DNA of 64,000 nucleotides, from contig NZ_JABDHQ010000002.1 in the NCBI RefSeq assembly GCF_018709685.1, positions 124,001 to 188,000 on the forward strand, written 5' to 3'. Within the stretch, counting starts at the first letter, position 1; each line of letters begins with the position of its first letter. Origin of the DNA: Akkermansia muciniphila. GTDB taxonomy: Bacteria; Verrucomicrobiota; Verrucomicrobiia; Verrucomicrobiales; Akkermansiaceae. This document shows positions 54,009-62,194 of the stretch, piece by piece. Below the pieces are notes generated by a model, which saw only the letters and a program-made list of their open reading frames with translations, did no database searches and was not told where the DNA came from. Position numbers and translations under genes: made by a program.

Positions 54009-56177
54009 TCAGCGGGCGTCCGGCCTGGGATCGTACTTCAAACCTGGAACCTCCCGGTAATGGATGCCGTCCCACAGGACGGGAATGCAACAGAAAAACC
54101 AGCTTCTCTGCCCGCCGTCCCCCTTCCAGTGGCCGAATACGCTGCGTACCAGCACACGGTTCAACCCCTTGCGGAGCTTTACCTTCACGGGAGGGCGGAA
54201 AAAATACCCCTCCCAGGTCAGGGGAGCCTCCTCAATGCGCCCCTTGCCCCAATCCGTCCAGGGCAGGCTCTTGAACGGCCACTTGGGGGGATTCACGCGC
54301 TTTCCGTTCAGCCACACGTCCCCGCCGGAAAAATCCCAGCTCCCCTGCTCCGGAGCACGCGCGCTGCGGTATCCCCCGGAATGCCCCCACATGCCGTTCA
54401 GGCCAACCATCAGCCACACTTCCTGATCCTTCGGGCTGCGGATGGAAGTCAGCGCGTAACAGGTCCCGCCGCTCTTCCCCACATCCCCTGACATCAGCGT
54501 AGGCCAGTGCTCCAGCCGGTACTGGTTCCGGTGCATGTTGAACATCGCAAAAAGGTGCCTGATATGCACGGCTCCGCCGTAAACGGGCGTGCTCTTCCAC
54601 TCCAGCGTCCTGTCCCCGTTCCGGTAGGAAGGAGCAATCTTTCGCTCCGGTTCAAAGGACGTATCATTCTTCCCCCGGTGGTCAAACGGGCCCACCAGGC
54701 TCCAGGCCATATCCGCCTGTTTCACATACGCAAAGGGAACGCCCCGGAAAAACCTGTCACGGTGGGAGGCCAGGCGCTGTTCAAACTCCCGAAACTCCGC
54801 CCATCCGGCCGTTCCTTTGGGGGGAAGCTGCGCCATGTAATCCTTCCTCTTGGTGGCGCCTCCGCGCCAGACGCGTTCCGCAAACGTCAGCACGCAGGGA
54901 TAAAGGGGATACTGTTCCAGCACCCTCTTCTCACTGCTCAGATTCCCGTCGCACCACACGGGCAGGATGGCTCCCAACGCCTTTTCATCCCCCCGGGGAA
55001 CTTCGCACGGCTGCTGGAAAAACACCTGGTATACGCCGGACTGGGAATCCGCCCAGTCAATGTAAAAGCCATTGCTGTCTATGCGCTTCTTTCCCTTGTC
55101 CATCCGAGCTCCGGCCTCGCTCTCCCCCCAGCACATCAGCACGGAATCCTTGTCGTGAGGACCGCCCGGCGACCATACAATCACTTCCTTCCCCTTCCCC
55201 CGGAGATACTCCGCCATGCGCGGAATAAAATCCTTCATGGTAATATGCACCTCGTCGGACCCCATATGGAAATACCTACCGGGAAAGAGGGGAACAACCT
55301 CGTCCAGCACCTCCTTCAATATGGAAACGCCCTTCTCCGTCTGCATCCCCGTCTTCATGGCCTTGGCGAAGGGCTGGCTGTGCCCCGGCATGTCGATCTC
55401 CGGAATCACCTGGATATTCAGCCCGGCGCAATAATCCACCAGCTCCTTCAACTGTTCCTGCGTATAAAACTTGCCCGGCAGCCGTGACTTCCAGTGAAAG
55501 GCGCGGTCCGTCAAGGCCGGGTACTTCTTCACTTCCAGCCTCCACGCGGGATCATCCGTCAGATGCAGATGAAGCGTATTAATCTTGTAGCGGGAAACCC
55601 GGCGCATCAGCTCCTTGATAAACGCGGGAGACATGTAATAACGCCCCACGTCCAGCATCATGCCCCGCAGGGCGAAGGCGGGTTCGTCACTGATCTGCAC
55701 GGACGGCATGAAAAAACCTTCCTTCTCTTTGGAAACCAGCTGCCGCAGCGTTTGCAGGGCATTGAAAAAACCGCCAAAGCTCCCAGCCCTGACAGTTGCC
55801 TTTTCCGGTGCGACGGACAGAGCATATGCTTCCCCCTCAATTCCGGTGTCCAGGCTCAACTCCCATGTCAGGGAACCTTCCTCAACAACATCCTTGCTCA
55901 CGGAAGCCGGAATGCCGGACATCCTGAACACATCCTTCATTTCCTTCACCAGGTCATCCCTGCGGGGAACATCCCGGCCCAAATGCACATGAACGCTTTT
56001 GAAACGCGCCCCACCCGTACCCCTGACGACTTTGGAAGGATATGGAATCAGCGCAGGAGAGGAAAACTCCGGCACAGGCGCAGTTACCACCTCCCCGCCC
56101 ATCAGCCCCCACGGGGAACAAACCAGCAGGGCGGCAAAAAACCATACAGGAACGCTGAAAACTATGGGCAAAAACAT
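54009..56177 (-). CDS. Secreted GH20 beta-N-acetylhexosaminidase
   Basis: 722 residues from the ATG at 56177 (a GTG at 56204 is the upstream limit). Signal-like N-terminus (LPIVFSVPVWFFAALLVCS). A GH20b domain (about 40-165) precedes the catalytic barrel: ALRGMMLDVGRYYMSPAFI, INTLHLHLTDDPAWRLEVK, PEIDMPGHSQPFAKAM, and the catalytic Asp-Glu in RYFHMGSDEVHI (about 308-309). The C-terminal 260 residues (about 460-722) look like a separate beta-sandwich (VWLNGKRVNPPKWP, VKVKLRKGLNRVLVRSVFGHW). It removes terminal GlcNAc/GalNAc from mucin glycans, complementing the GH29 enzyme 5 kb away. Confidence 0.94.
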   Translation of the reverse strand: MFLPIVFSVPVWFFAALLVCSPWGLMGGEVVTAPVPEFSSPALIPYPSKVVRGTGGARFKSVHVHLGRDVPRRDDLVKEMKDVFRMSGIPASVSKDVVEEGSLTWELSLDTGIEGEAYALSVAPEKATVRAGSFGGFFNALQTLRQLVSKEKEGFFMPSVQISDEPAFALRGMMLDVGRYYMSPAFIKELMRRVSRYKINTLHLHLTDDPAWRLEVKKYPALTDRAFHWKSRLPGKFYTQEQLKELVDYCAGLNIQVIPEIDMPGHSQPFAKAMKTGMQTEKGVSILKEVLDEVVPLFPGRYFHMGSDEVHITMKDFIPRMAEYLRGKGKEVIVWSPGGPHDKDSVLMCWGESEAGARMDKGKKRIDSNGFYIDWADSQSGVYQVFFQQPCEVPRGDEKALGAILPVWCDGNLSSEKRVLEQYPLYPCVLTFAERVWRGGATKRKDYMAQLPPKGTAGWAEFREFEQRLASHRDRFFRGVPFAYVKQADMAWSLVGPFDHRGKNDTSFEPERKIAPSYRNGDRTLEWKSTPVYGGAVHIRHLFAMFNMHRNQYRLEHWPTLMSGDVGKSGGTCYALTSIRSPKDQEVWLMVGLNGMWGHSGGYRSARAPEQGSWDFSGGDVWLNGKRVNPPKWPFKSLPWTDWGKGRIEEAPLTWEGYFFRPPVKVKLRKGLNRVLVRSVFGHWKGDGGQRSWFFCCIPVLWDGIHYREVPGLKYDPRPDAR

Positions 56178-56353
56178 TCCCTTATCTACGGCAGCTCCCT
56201 GCACTTCCTGTCAAAACAGGCCTGCCGGAGTTGCCTCCTTCTTCTGGTCTTTTTAACACTGCATGCCGGCTCCTTCACGCCGCTTTTCACCCCCTGAAAC
56301 GGACGGGAAGGAAAAAATCTTTCCCTTCTTCATACGTCAAACCGCTCCCGCGC

Positions 56354-56995
56354 TCAGCGCAGGCGTTCCAGAAGGGCGTCAATATCCATGAAATCCTGTC
56401 CGTGGATCAGCTCTCCGAGAATGGGCGCATCGGAAAACTCCTCCACCATGCTCCTGTTCGTCACGCAGGCGGTATCCCACTCATCCTTCACGTTATTGAA
56501 CACAATGCCCAGGCATTCCAGGCCGCGCGCCTTGATCGCATTCAGCGTCAGCAGGGCATGGTTGATGGCTCCCAGCTTGTTGCCGATCACCAGCAGGACG
56601 GGCAGCTTGTAATCCGCCGCCAGGTCGCTGAAATTCCGTCCGGGGCCGATCGGGACTTCCCAGCCGCCCACCCCTTCCACCAGCACGCACTCATGAGCGG
56701 CGGCCAGGGCGTCATAGCCGCGGCGGATGGCGTCCTCATCCACCGCCGTATTCTCCAGCCGTGCGGCCACATAAGGGCACGTGGCGTTCTTCAGGAAAAC
56801 GGGATTCAACTGGTCCAGCGTCAGGCCTTCCGGTCCGGCTTCACGCAAAAGGCGCGCGTCCTGCCTGTCTCCGCACGCCACGGGCTTGAACCCTGCGGCA
56901 TTAATACCCGCTTCTCTCAGGGCCTTGACAATCAGGCAGCTCACGTAAGTCTTGCCTACTTCCGTATCCGTTCCGGTAACAATGAAATTCCTCAT
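56354..56995 (-). CDS. bioD: Dethiobiotin synthetase
   Basis: 213 residues from the ATG at 56995. ATP-dependent closure of DAPA with CO2 to dethiobiotin. P-loop FIVTGTDTEVGKTYVS, substrate region KPVACGDRQDA, and VEGVGGWEVPIGPGRNFSDLA are family motifs; LVIGNKLGAINHALLT gives the second nucleotide-site region. It starts 14 bases after the mini-CdaR gene stop, so it rides on the cdaA transcript. No other bio genes are in the window. Confidence 0.95.
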   Translation of the reverse strand: MRNFIVTGTDTEVGKTYVSCLIVKALREAGINAAGFKPVACGDRQDARLLREAGPEGLTLDQLNPVFLKNATCPYVAARLENTAVDEDAIRRGYDALAAAHECVLVEGVGGWEVPIGPGRNFSDLAADYKLPVLLVIGNKLGAINHALLTLNAIKARGLECLGIVFNNVKDEWDTACVTNRSMVEEFSDAPILGELIHGQDFMDIDALLERLR

Positions 56996-57009
56996 ATCAA
57001 TATTCAATT

Positions 57010-57162
57010 TCAGGGATGGGACCTTCTGATCTCCTCAAGCTGCCCCCGTGTGGACACGCCGTCGGGAGTGGTCACCCAGTGATTGATGAAAGACCAGATG
57101 ATCACGGCCAGCACCAGGCAGAACAGCTTGGCCGGCCAGTTAAGCAATAGCAGTTTTTTCAT
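57010..57162 (-). CDS. 50-residue single-pass membrane protein resembling the N-terminal helix of CdaR (YbbR)
   Basis: 50 codons and a TGA, ATG at 57162. It reads MKKLLLLNWPAKLFCLVLAV then IIWSFINHWVTTPDGVST and a short charged tail. NWPAKLFCLVLAVIIWSFIN matches the pattern of the single N-terminal helix of CdaR (n-W-x-K-x-x-x-L-x-L-A-x-x-x-W-x-x-x-N), the activator encoded after cdaA in Firmicutes, but all YbbR repeats are missing. It overlaps the 3' end of cdaA by 23 bases and precedes bioD by 14, so it is positioned exactly where cdaR belongs. Too short for most automatic calls. Function as a CdaA partner is inference. Confidence 0.75.
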   Translation of the reverse strand: MKKLLLLNWPAKLFCLVLAVIIWSFINHWVTTPDGVSTRGQLEEIRRSHP

Positions 57163-57931
57163 TGGAAGAAGAAATATTCAGCAGTTCTTCAAGGCGTCCC
57201 TTCAACTGTTCCGGCGTCAGATTGCGTTCCAGCTTGCCGCCCACGGCCAGGGCGATGGCCCCCGTTTCCTCGGACACCACCACCACCACGCAGTCGCTCT
57301 CCTCCGACATGCCCACGCCCGCCCGGTGGCGCAGCCCCAGGGTGCGGTCGCTCATCTCCTTCTGGGACACCGGGAACACGCAGGCGGCGGCGGAAATGCG
57401 GTCGCCGGAAATCACCACGCCCCCGTCGTGCAGCGCCGTTTTGGTATGGAAAATCGTCAGGGCCAGTTCAGGAGAAAAAATGGCGTCCAGCTTCACGCCG
57501 GAATCCTCAATGGGCTTCATGCTGATGCTCCGCTCAAAGGCGAACAGAGCCCCGAACCGAAGGTTGGAAAGCTTGCTCACCGCCTTGCAGAAATTGTCCA
57601 GGAAATCCACCCGCTGGAGCTTGGCGAAGGAGGAGAAAAACGGATGGCTGCCCAGCTTCGCCAGCCCCACGCGCAGCTCCGGCTGGAAAATCACCACGAG
57701 CGCCAGCGCCAGGCCGGGGGCGAAAATGCGCGTCAGGATCCATGAAATCACGTTCAGCTGGAAGAAAAAGGCCAGCACCACCAGGGCCAGGAAGCAGGCA
57801 AACAGGCCCACCATGATGCGCGCGCCGCGCGTCGCGTGGAAAGCGCGGTAAATCTGGTACAGGAATACCCACAGGATGAAAATTTCAACGATCGCCCGGA
57901 GCGCATCCTTGATCATAATCCAGTCCCACAT
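57140..57931 (-). CDS. cdaA: Diadenylate cyclase CdaA
   Basis: 263 residues from the ATG at 57931 (57916 possible); the frame runs on to 58279 through non-conserved sequence. It makes cyclic di-AMP from two ATP at the inner membrane. Three membrane segments occupy about residues 10-90 (AIVEIFILWVFLYQIYRAF, GLFACFLALVVLAFFF, ISWILTRIFAPGLALALVVI). The DAC domain has the two active motifs: LHDGGVVISGDRI (DGG in place of the usual DGA) and LGLRHRAGVGMSE (RHR). SEETGAIALAVGGKLERNLT follows as in B. subtilis CdaA. A TTGCAA-17-TAGCTT element lies 7 bases before the ATG (57939-57967), a weak promoter candidate. Confidence 0.93.
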   Translation of the reverse strand: MWDWIMIKDALRAIVEIFILWVFLYQIYRAFHATRGARIMVGLFACFLALVVLAFFFQLNVISWILTRIFAPGLALALVVIFQPELRVGLAKLGSHPFFSSFAKLQRVDFLDNFCKAVSKLSNLRFGALFAFERSISMKPIEDSGVKLDAIFSPELALTIFHTKTALHDGGVVISGDRISAAACVFPVSQKEMSDRTLGLRHRAGVGMSEESDCVVVVVSEETGAIALAVGGKLERNLTPEQLKGRLEELLNISSSNEKTAIA

Positions 57932-58261
57932 GCGCAACAAGCTACACAACAACCCGCATGATTGCAATACCGATCCTTTCGCGTTACGGCCGGGCACCGG
58001 AAATTTACCCTCAACCTCCAGCCACTCGAATCCAGAGGCATCGCTGCACGTTCCGAATACAGGCAAGAGCTTTTGAAAAAAATAACGGCTCCTTGAAAAA
58101 TGAACAATAACAACAGGTGGAAATTGGCTTAAATTAACGATGCGAATCCGCCTTAGGCAAGGTTCTAAAACCGGAAATTCCCTCTGGCTTACGGTACGGA
58201 CTTGCAACGGAGAACCCGAAAATCCGGACATGAAAAAGAGTAGGAAAATAATAATCGTAAG
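57932..58261. other. AT-rich intergenic region between cdaA and the orphan gene
   Basis: 330 bases, lower in GC towards 58261 than surrounding genes. It holds the cdaA promoter region and presumably that of the divergent orphan. A 11-codon frame at 58230 ends just before 58262. No riboswitch-like or repeat structure was recognised. Confidence 0.4.
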
Positions 58262-58750
58262 ATGATAACAATTGCACAATTAAAAGGAGTAGGAAAAATA
58301 TGGCTCGCCCTGGTGAAGCTTCAAGATGAAGATCCTGCTAAAGTCAGTAAAATATTTGAACAGCTTAAAGGAGAACTCACTGTGAAATTAGGAAGAGGCT
58401 GGCAAAAATATGATCCCGTAATAAGACAGGGAAGGCCCCAATCATATAAAGCGCTCTTTCAAGAATTGGATAAAAATAGTCAAGAATCTGCATCGGAATT
58501 CATAGAATACTGTACAAACGAGATTCCAGAAGATTCTCTTCTCTCGCCAACGATATACCTCATTCTTATCTTATGCGTCTGTGAAGTAGGACGTGGATAT
58601 GGACAGGCACCGGACAATATGCTGGCTTATGCGCATGATCTTGTTAAAGACCCCGGTCTTACATGGGGAAAACTGTTGGATGAAGCAGGAAGCTCTCCGG
58701 ATTTCGCATTTCTCTGCAAGGGAGATTCCGATGAAGATTATGAGGAATAA
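58262..58750 (+). CDS. Orphan AT-rich cytoplasmic protein of unknown function
   Basis: 162 residues, not recognised. It has no signal peptide; one hydrophobic stretch (LSPTIYLILILCVCEVGRGYG, residues about 94-114) looks more like a buried helix than a membrane anchor. The C-terminus is acidic (GDSDEDYEE). Codon use and base composition are clearly more AT-rich than any other gene in the window (many ata, aaa, tta-type codons), suggesting recent acquisition. Size, acidity and orphan status would fit an immunity or inhibitor protein, but no cognate toxin is next to it. Function unassigned. Confidence 0.7.
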   Translation: MITIAQLKGVGKIWLALVKLQDEDPAKVSKIFEQLKGELTVKLGRGWQKYDPVIRQGRPQSYKALFQELDKNSQESASEFIEYCTNEIPEDSLLSPTIYLILILCVCEVGRGYGQAPDNMLAYAHDLVKDPGLTWGKLLDEAGSSPDFAFLCKGDSDEDYEE

Positions 58751-58823
58751 TGCATGACCGCCGTCCGTAACCGGATGCGGCTGTAATAATTCCATACGTC
58801 ACAACTCTCATTACATATTGAAG

Positions 58824-58851
58824 TTGTCACCACAGGGGAGAATGCTATAAA
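58824..58851 (+). promoter_or_regulatory. Sigma70-type promoter of the M28 peptidase gene
   Basis: TTGTCA (58824-58829), a 16-base spacer and TATAAA (58846-58851). The ATG at 58858 is 6 bases past the -10, so the start site should fall on or next to the A of the ATG. The intervening GGGAGC is too close to act as a Shine-Dalgarno. Confidence 0.7.
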
Positions 58852-58857
58852 GGGAGC

Positions 58858-59844
58858 ATGAAACTCCGGGTTTATCTCTCTCTGTTCTCGGTCGCCCTCA
58901 TCCTCACCATTTCCACGGGCTGCATCATTTCCCACTGCACCACCCCCGCGGACGGCGGCGCTCCCGCCGCTGCCGTCCGCCCGGGGCTGGAGCAGGAGCT
59001 GAAAAAGGACGTCCGCTACCTGTCCAAAGACTGCCACCCGCGCCCGGCGGGGTATGAAAAGAACCAGGCCAGGGCGGTCCAATACATCGCCCGGTCCCTG
59101 GCGGACTCGGGAGCCACGGTCACGTACCAGCCTTTCACGGCGGACAAGCGCACCTTCGTCAACGTCAGCGCCGTTTTCCCCGGTAAATCCGCCAAAAGAA
59201 TCATCGTCGGCGCTCATTACGACACCTGCGGGGACACCCCCGGAGCGGACGACAACGCCAGCGGCGTGGCCGGACTGCTGGCCCTGGGGCGCATGCTCAA
59301 GGGCGTCTCCCCCCACTGCACCATTGAGCTTATCGCGTATGCCAATGAGGAACCGCCCTACTTCGGCACGGAACAGATGGGCAGCGCACAGCACGCCCGG
59401 AAACTCTATACGGAGCAGATAGGGGTGAAAGCCATGATCTGCCTGGAAATGATCGGCTACTTCTCGGACAAGGAAAACAGCCAGTCCTACCCCGCCGCGG
59501 GCATGGGCGCCCTGTATCCGGACAAGGGGGACTTCATCGCCATCGTCGGCAACTGGGACAGCGTCAGGCTGGCGCGTACCATCCAGAAAAACATGCAGGC
59601 CTTCCTTCCCACCGTCCGCCTGAACCTGCCGGAAATCAAGGGCATGTGCATGGACTTCTCCGATCACCGCAACTTCTGGGCCAAAGACCTGCCCGCCGTC
59701 ATGATTACGGACACCTCCTTCTTCCGGAACCCGAACTACCACCAGCCCGGAGACCTGCTGGAAACGCTGGACTACGCCTGCATGGCGCAGGTGGTCCGGG
59801 GCGTGCACCAAGCCGTGCTGCATCTGGCGCAAGACGGCAAATAA
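58858..59844 (+). CDS. M28 family metallopeptidase, probable lipoprotein
   Basis: 328 residues. Signal peptide with lipobox (ALILTISTGC). Two-zinc aminopeptidase motifs: His-Asp in GAHYDTCGD, bridging Asp in PGADDNASGVAG, catalytic Glu-Glu in YANEEPPYF, Asp/Glu region LEMIGY, and the last His in NPNYHQPGDLLET. All ligands are present, so it should be active in the periplasm or at the outer membrane. Substrates are peptides of unknown sequence, plausibly mucin-derived. Convergent with the ABC ATPase gene. Confidence 0.92.
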   Translation: MKLRVYLSLFSVALILTISTGCIISHCTTPADGGAPAAAVRPGLEQELKKDVRYLSKDCHPRPAGYEKNQARAVQYIARSLADSGATVTYQPFTADKRTFVNVSAVFPGKSAKRIIVGAHYDTCGDTPGADDNASGVAGLLALGRMLKGVSPHCTIELIAYANEEPPYFGTEQMGSAQHARKLYTEQIGVKAMICLEMIGYFSDKENSQSYPAAGMGALYPDKGDFIAIVGNWDSVRLARTIQKNMQAFLPTVRLNLPEIKGMCMDFSDHRNFWAKDLPAVMITDTSFFRNPNYHQPGDLLETLDYACMAQVVRGVHQAVLHLAQDGK

Positions 59845-59880
59845 AACGGAGAGATAAAAAACTCCCCGGAACGGACAGCC

Positions 59881-60534
59881 TCAAACGGCGTTTCCGTCCA
59901 TGATCGTGATGATGCGGTCTCCCCGGCGGGCCAGGTGCTCGTCATGCGTCACGATCACCAGCGTCTTGCGGGACTCGTCCGCCAGGCCGAACAAAAGGTC
60001 CAGCACCTCCGCGCCGTTCTTCCGGTCCAGGTTCCCGGTGGGTTCATCCGCAAAAATGATGGGAGCGTCATTCGCCAGCGCACGGGCGATCGCCACGCGC
60101 TGCTGCTCCCCGCCGCTCAGCTCGCTGGGCAGATGGTTCAGGCGGTGGGAGAGGCCCACGCGCTCCATCAGCTTCGTCACGTATTCCACGCGCGGCCTCC
60201 TGCCGATGGAGGAGGCCAGGCAAGCGTTTTCCAGCGCCGTCAGCTCCGGCATCAGCAGGTAATTCTGGAAAATGAACCCCATGTTCCGGTTCCGGAACAC
60301 GGACCGCGCCGTGGCGGACAAGGCGTAAATATCCGTGCCGTCAATCGTCACGGTCCCCTGCTGGGGCGTTTCCAGCCCGGCCAGCGTGTACATCAGCGTG
60401 GTCTTTCCGGCTCCGCTGGGGCCGCACAGGAACACCTTTTCCCCGGCGGCGATGTGCAGGTCCACCCCGTGCAGAATCTCAATGGACTTCTTGCCGATAG
60501 AATAGCTGCGGTGGAGGTTGGCGGCGGTAATCAC
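59881..60534 (-). CDS. Orphan ABC transporter ATPase, LolD/MacB group
   Basis: 217 residues, GTG start at 60534. Walker A GPSGAGKTT, Q-loop region NYLLMPELTALENA, signature LSGGEQQRVAIARAL, Walker B IIFADEPTGNLD and the His switch VTHDEHL are complete. The group (LolD, MacB, FtsE-like) powers extraction of lipoproteins or efflux rather than import. No cognate FtsX-type permease adjoins it: panC lies upstream and the M28 gene is convergent. A TATACT box 6 bases before the GTG suggests its own leaderless transcript. Confidence 0.92.
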   Translation of the reverse strand: MITAANLHRSYSIGKKSIEILHGVDLHIAAGEKVFLCGPSGAGKTTLMYTLAGLETPQQGTVTIDGTDIYALSATARSVFRNRNMGFIFQNYLLMPELTALENACLASSIGRRPRVEYVTKLMERVGLSHRLNHLPSELSGGEQQRVAIARALANDAPIIFADEPTGNLDRKNGAEVLDLLFGLADESRKTLVIVTHDEHLARRGDRIITIMDGNAV

Positions 60535-60540
60535 GGGCGC

Positions 60541-60568
60541 AGTATAAGGGAATCCGTACGGGATTAAA
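60541..60568 (-). promoter_or_regulatory. Candidate promoter of the ABC ATPase gene
   Basis: TATACT on the minus strand (60541-60546), 6 bases before the GTG at 60534. The -35 (TTTAAT, 60563-60568, 16-base spacer) is weak and overlaps the panC stop. Confidence 0.5.
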
Positions 60569-61409
60569 GTTCTATGTTGTCAATAAGACGCACGTCGCCG
60601 AAATAGACGGCGGCGGCCATCAACGCCGGATCCCGGTTCTCCGCCAGAGGCTGCATGGTCTCCGCATCCACAATCTCCAGATAATCGATGCGCGTGCCGG
60701 GCACCGCCTCAATCATGGCGGCGGCATGCTCCTTCACCGCTTGCACATCCGTTCCGGCGCGGAACTCCTCCCGCGCCTGAAGCATGGCCTTCCGTATCAC
60801 CACGGCCTGTTCCTTCTGCTCCGGCGTCAGCCGGGCGTTCCGGGAGGAGTAGGCCAGGCCGTTCCCGTGCCTCACGATCTCCGCCCCGTGGATGTGCACC
60901 GGAAAATCCAGGTCGCGCACCATGCGGCGGATAATCGCCAGCTGCTGGTAATCCTTTTTGCCGAAAATGGCGTCCGTGGGCTGCACCAAGTTGAACAGCT
61001 TGGCAAGCACCGTGCAGACGCCGGAAAAATGCCCGGGACGGGAGGCTCCGCACAGGGTGGCGGATAAACAGCCCTCCTCCACGGTGATGCTGCGCTCCCC
61101 GGCATACATCTCCTCCGGAGCGGGGGAAAACACGTAATCCACGCCCGCGCCCTCGCACACTTCCAAATCCTTTTCAGGGGTGCGTGGATAGGTCTGGAGG
61201 TCGGAGGAATTATTGAACTGGATGGGGTTGACGAAAATGCTGGCCACTACCACGCCGTCTTCTCCCGCCAGCTTGCGGGCCTGTTCCAGCAGGGCGCGGT
61301 GCCCGTCGTGGAGGGCTCCCATCGTGGGAACCAGAACCACATGGTCATGCTTGCGGTGGTGCTTCAGCAGGGCGCCCTTTAACTGGGCCTTGGTGGAAAA
61401 TGTTTGCAT
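60564..61409 (-). CDS. panC: Pantothenate synthetase
   Basis: 281 residues from the ATG at 61409. ATP-dependent joining of pantoate and beta-alanine. Motifs: VPTMGALHDGHRALLEQA (HIGH-type), SIFVNPIQFNNSSDLQTYPR, RPGHFSGVCTVLAKLFN, FGKKDYQQLAIIRRMV and the KMSKS-type loop YSSRNARLTPEQ. The pan genes for the rest of the pathway are not adjacent. Confidence 0.96.
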   Translation of the reverse strand: MQTFSTKAQLKGALLKHHRKHDHVVLVPTMGALHDGHRALLEQARKLAGEDGVVVASIFVNPIQFNNSSDLQTYPRTPEKDLEVCEGAGVDYVFSPAPEEMYAGERSITVEEGCLSATLCGASRPGHFSGVCTVLAKLFNLVQPTDAIFGKKDYQQLAIIRRMVRDLDFPVHIHGAEIVRHGNGLAYSSRNARLTPEQKEQAVVIRKAMLQAREEFRAGTDVQAVKEHAAAMIEAVPGTRIDYLEIVDAETMQPLAENRDPALMAAAVYFGDVRLIDNIEL

Positions 61410-61466
61410 GCGCTTAAAGTGGCCCCATGATGACAAAAGTTCAATCCTGAAATATACCTAGAAGAT

Positions 61467-61494
61467 TGACGCATGTTTTTCGGCATGTAAACTG
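61467..61494 (+). promoter_or_regulatory. Sigma70-type promoter of the skp-lpxD unit
   Basis: TTGACG (61467-61472), a 16-base spacer and TAAACT (61489-61494). The start site would be near 61501, giving about a 19-base leader before the ATG at 61520. A GCATG direct repeat (61472-61476 and 61484-61488) lies in the spacer. Confidence 0.65.
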
Positions 61495-61519
61495 GCAAAG
61501 TCAGAAGACGCTAAAAATT

Positions 61520-62155
61520 ATGAGATTCTTCAAAACAGCATTATGTGTATCCGCTGCAATGGCATTGAGCGCCACTGCCAACGCCGAGCTGAAAGTAGCA
61601 ACGGTGGACGTGCAGAAACTCTTTGCCGATTACTATAAAACCCATGAAGCCCAGGCTGAAGTGGACAAGGCCGCCCAGACCGTGCAGGAAACCAACAACA
61701 CCCGCGCGGAAACCATCAAGAAGATGGAAGCGGACTTCAATGACATGGTCAAGAAGCTTCAGGACCCCATGCTGAATGAAAAGGACAAGAAGGAACTGGA
61801 ACAGAAAGCCCAGATCAAGCGTCAGGAAGTCATTGCGCTGGAACAGGAACGCCGCGGCTTCGTGGAACGCCAGCTCAAATCCCTCCAGGAACAGATGAAG
61901 GTGCGCTCCACCAAGATCATGGGTGAAATCACCAAGATCACGGAAGGCATCGCCACCAAGGGAAATTATGACCTTGTTCTGGACAAGAGCGCCCAGGCCC
62001 TCCGTTCCAACCAGGTCTTCGTCTACACGAAGCCCAGCATGGACATCACCCCCACCGTGATGAAGGAACTCAACAAGGACGCACCCAAGGGCTTTGACCC
62101 CACCAAGAAAAAGACCCCGGCCGTTCCCGCCGCTCCCGCGGCCCCGGCCAACTAA
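61520..62155 (+). CDS. OmpH/Skp family periplasmic chaperone
   Basis: 211 residues from the ATG at 61520 (the open frame begins at 61466, over the promoter). Signal peptide MRFFKTALCVSAAMALSATANA. Mature start ELKVATVDVQKLFADYYKTHEAQ is the Skp signature. Residues about 60-150 form the long coiled-coil arms, followed by a beta core (GNYDLVLDKSAQALRSNQVFVYTK). The Pro/Ala-rich tail (AVPAAPAAPAN) is an addition to the E. coli form. It carries outer-membrane proteins across the periplasm; pairing with lpxD is the usual order. Confidence 0.92.
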   Translation: MRFFKTALCVSAAMALSATANAELKVATVDVQKLFADYYKTHEAQAEVDKAAQTVQETNNTRAETIKKMEADFNDMVKKLQDPMLNEKDKKELEQKAQIKRQEVIALEQERRGFVERQLKSLQEQMKVRSTKIMGEITKITEGIATKGNYDLVLDKSAQALRSNQVFVYTKPSMDITPTVMKELNKDAPKGFDPTKKKTPAVPAAPAAPAN

Positions 62156-62194
62156 CCCTTGACATTACCCCCGGGAAGGCGGAATCATACTCCC

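Noticed and set aside
53951-54274. 107-codon plus-strand frame after the phosphodiesterase-like gene
   Set aside because: Antisense to the GH20 3' end, with a typical GC-rich shadow composition.
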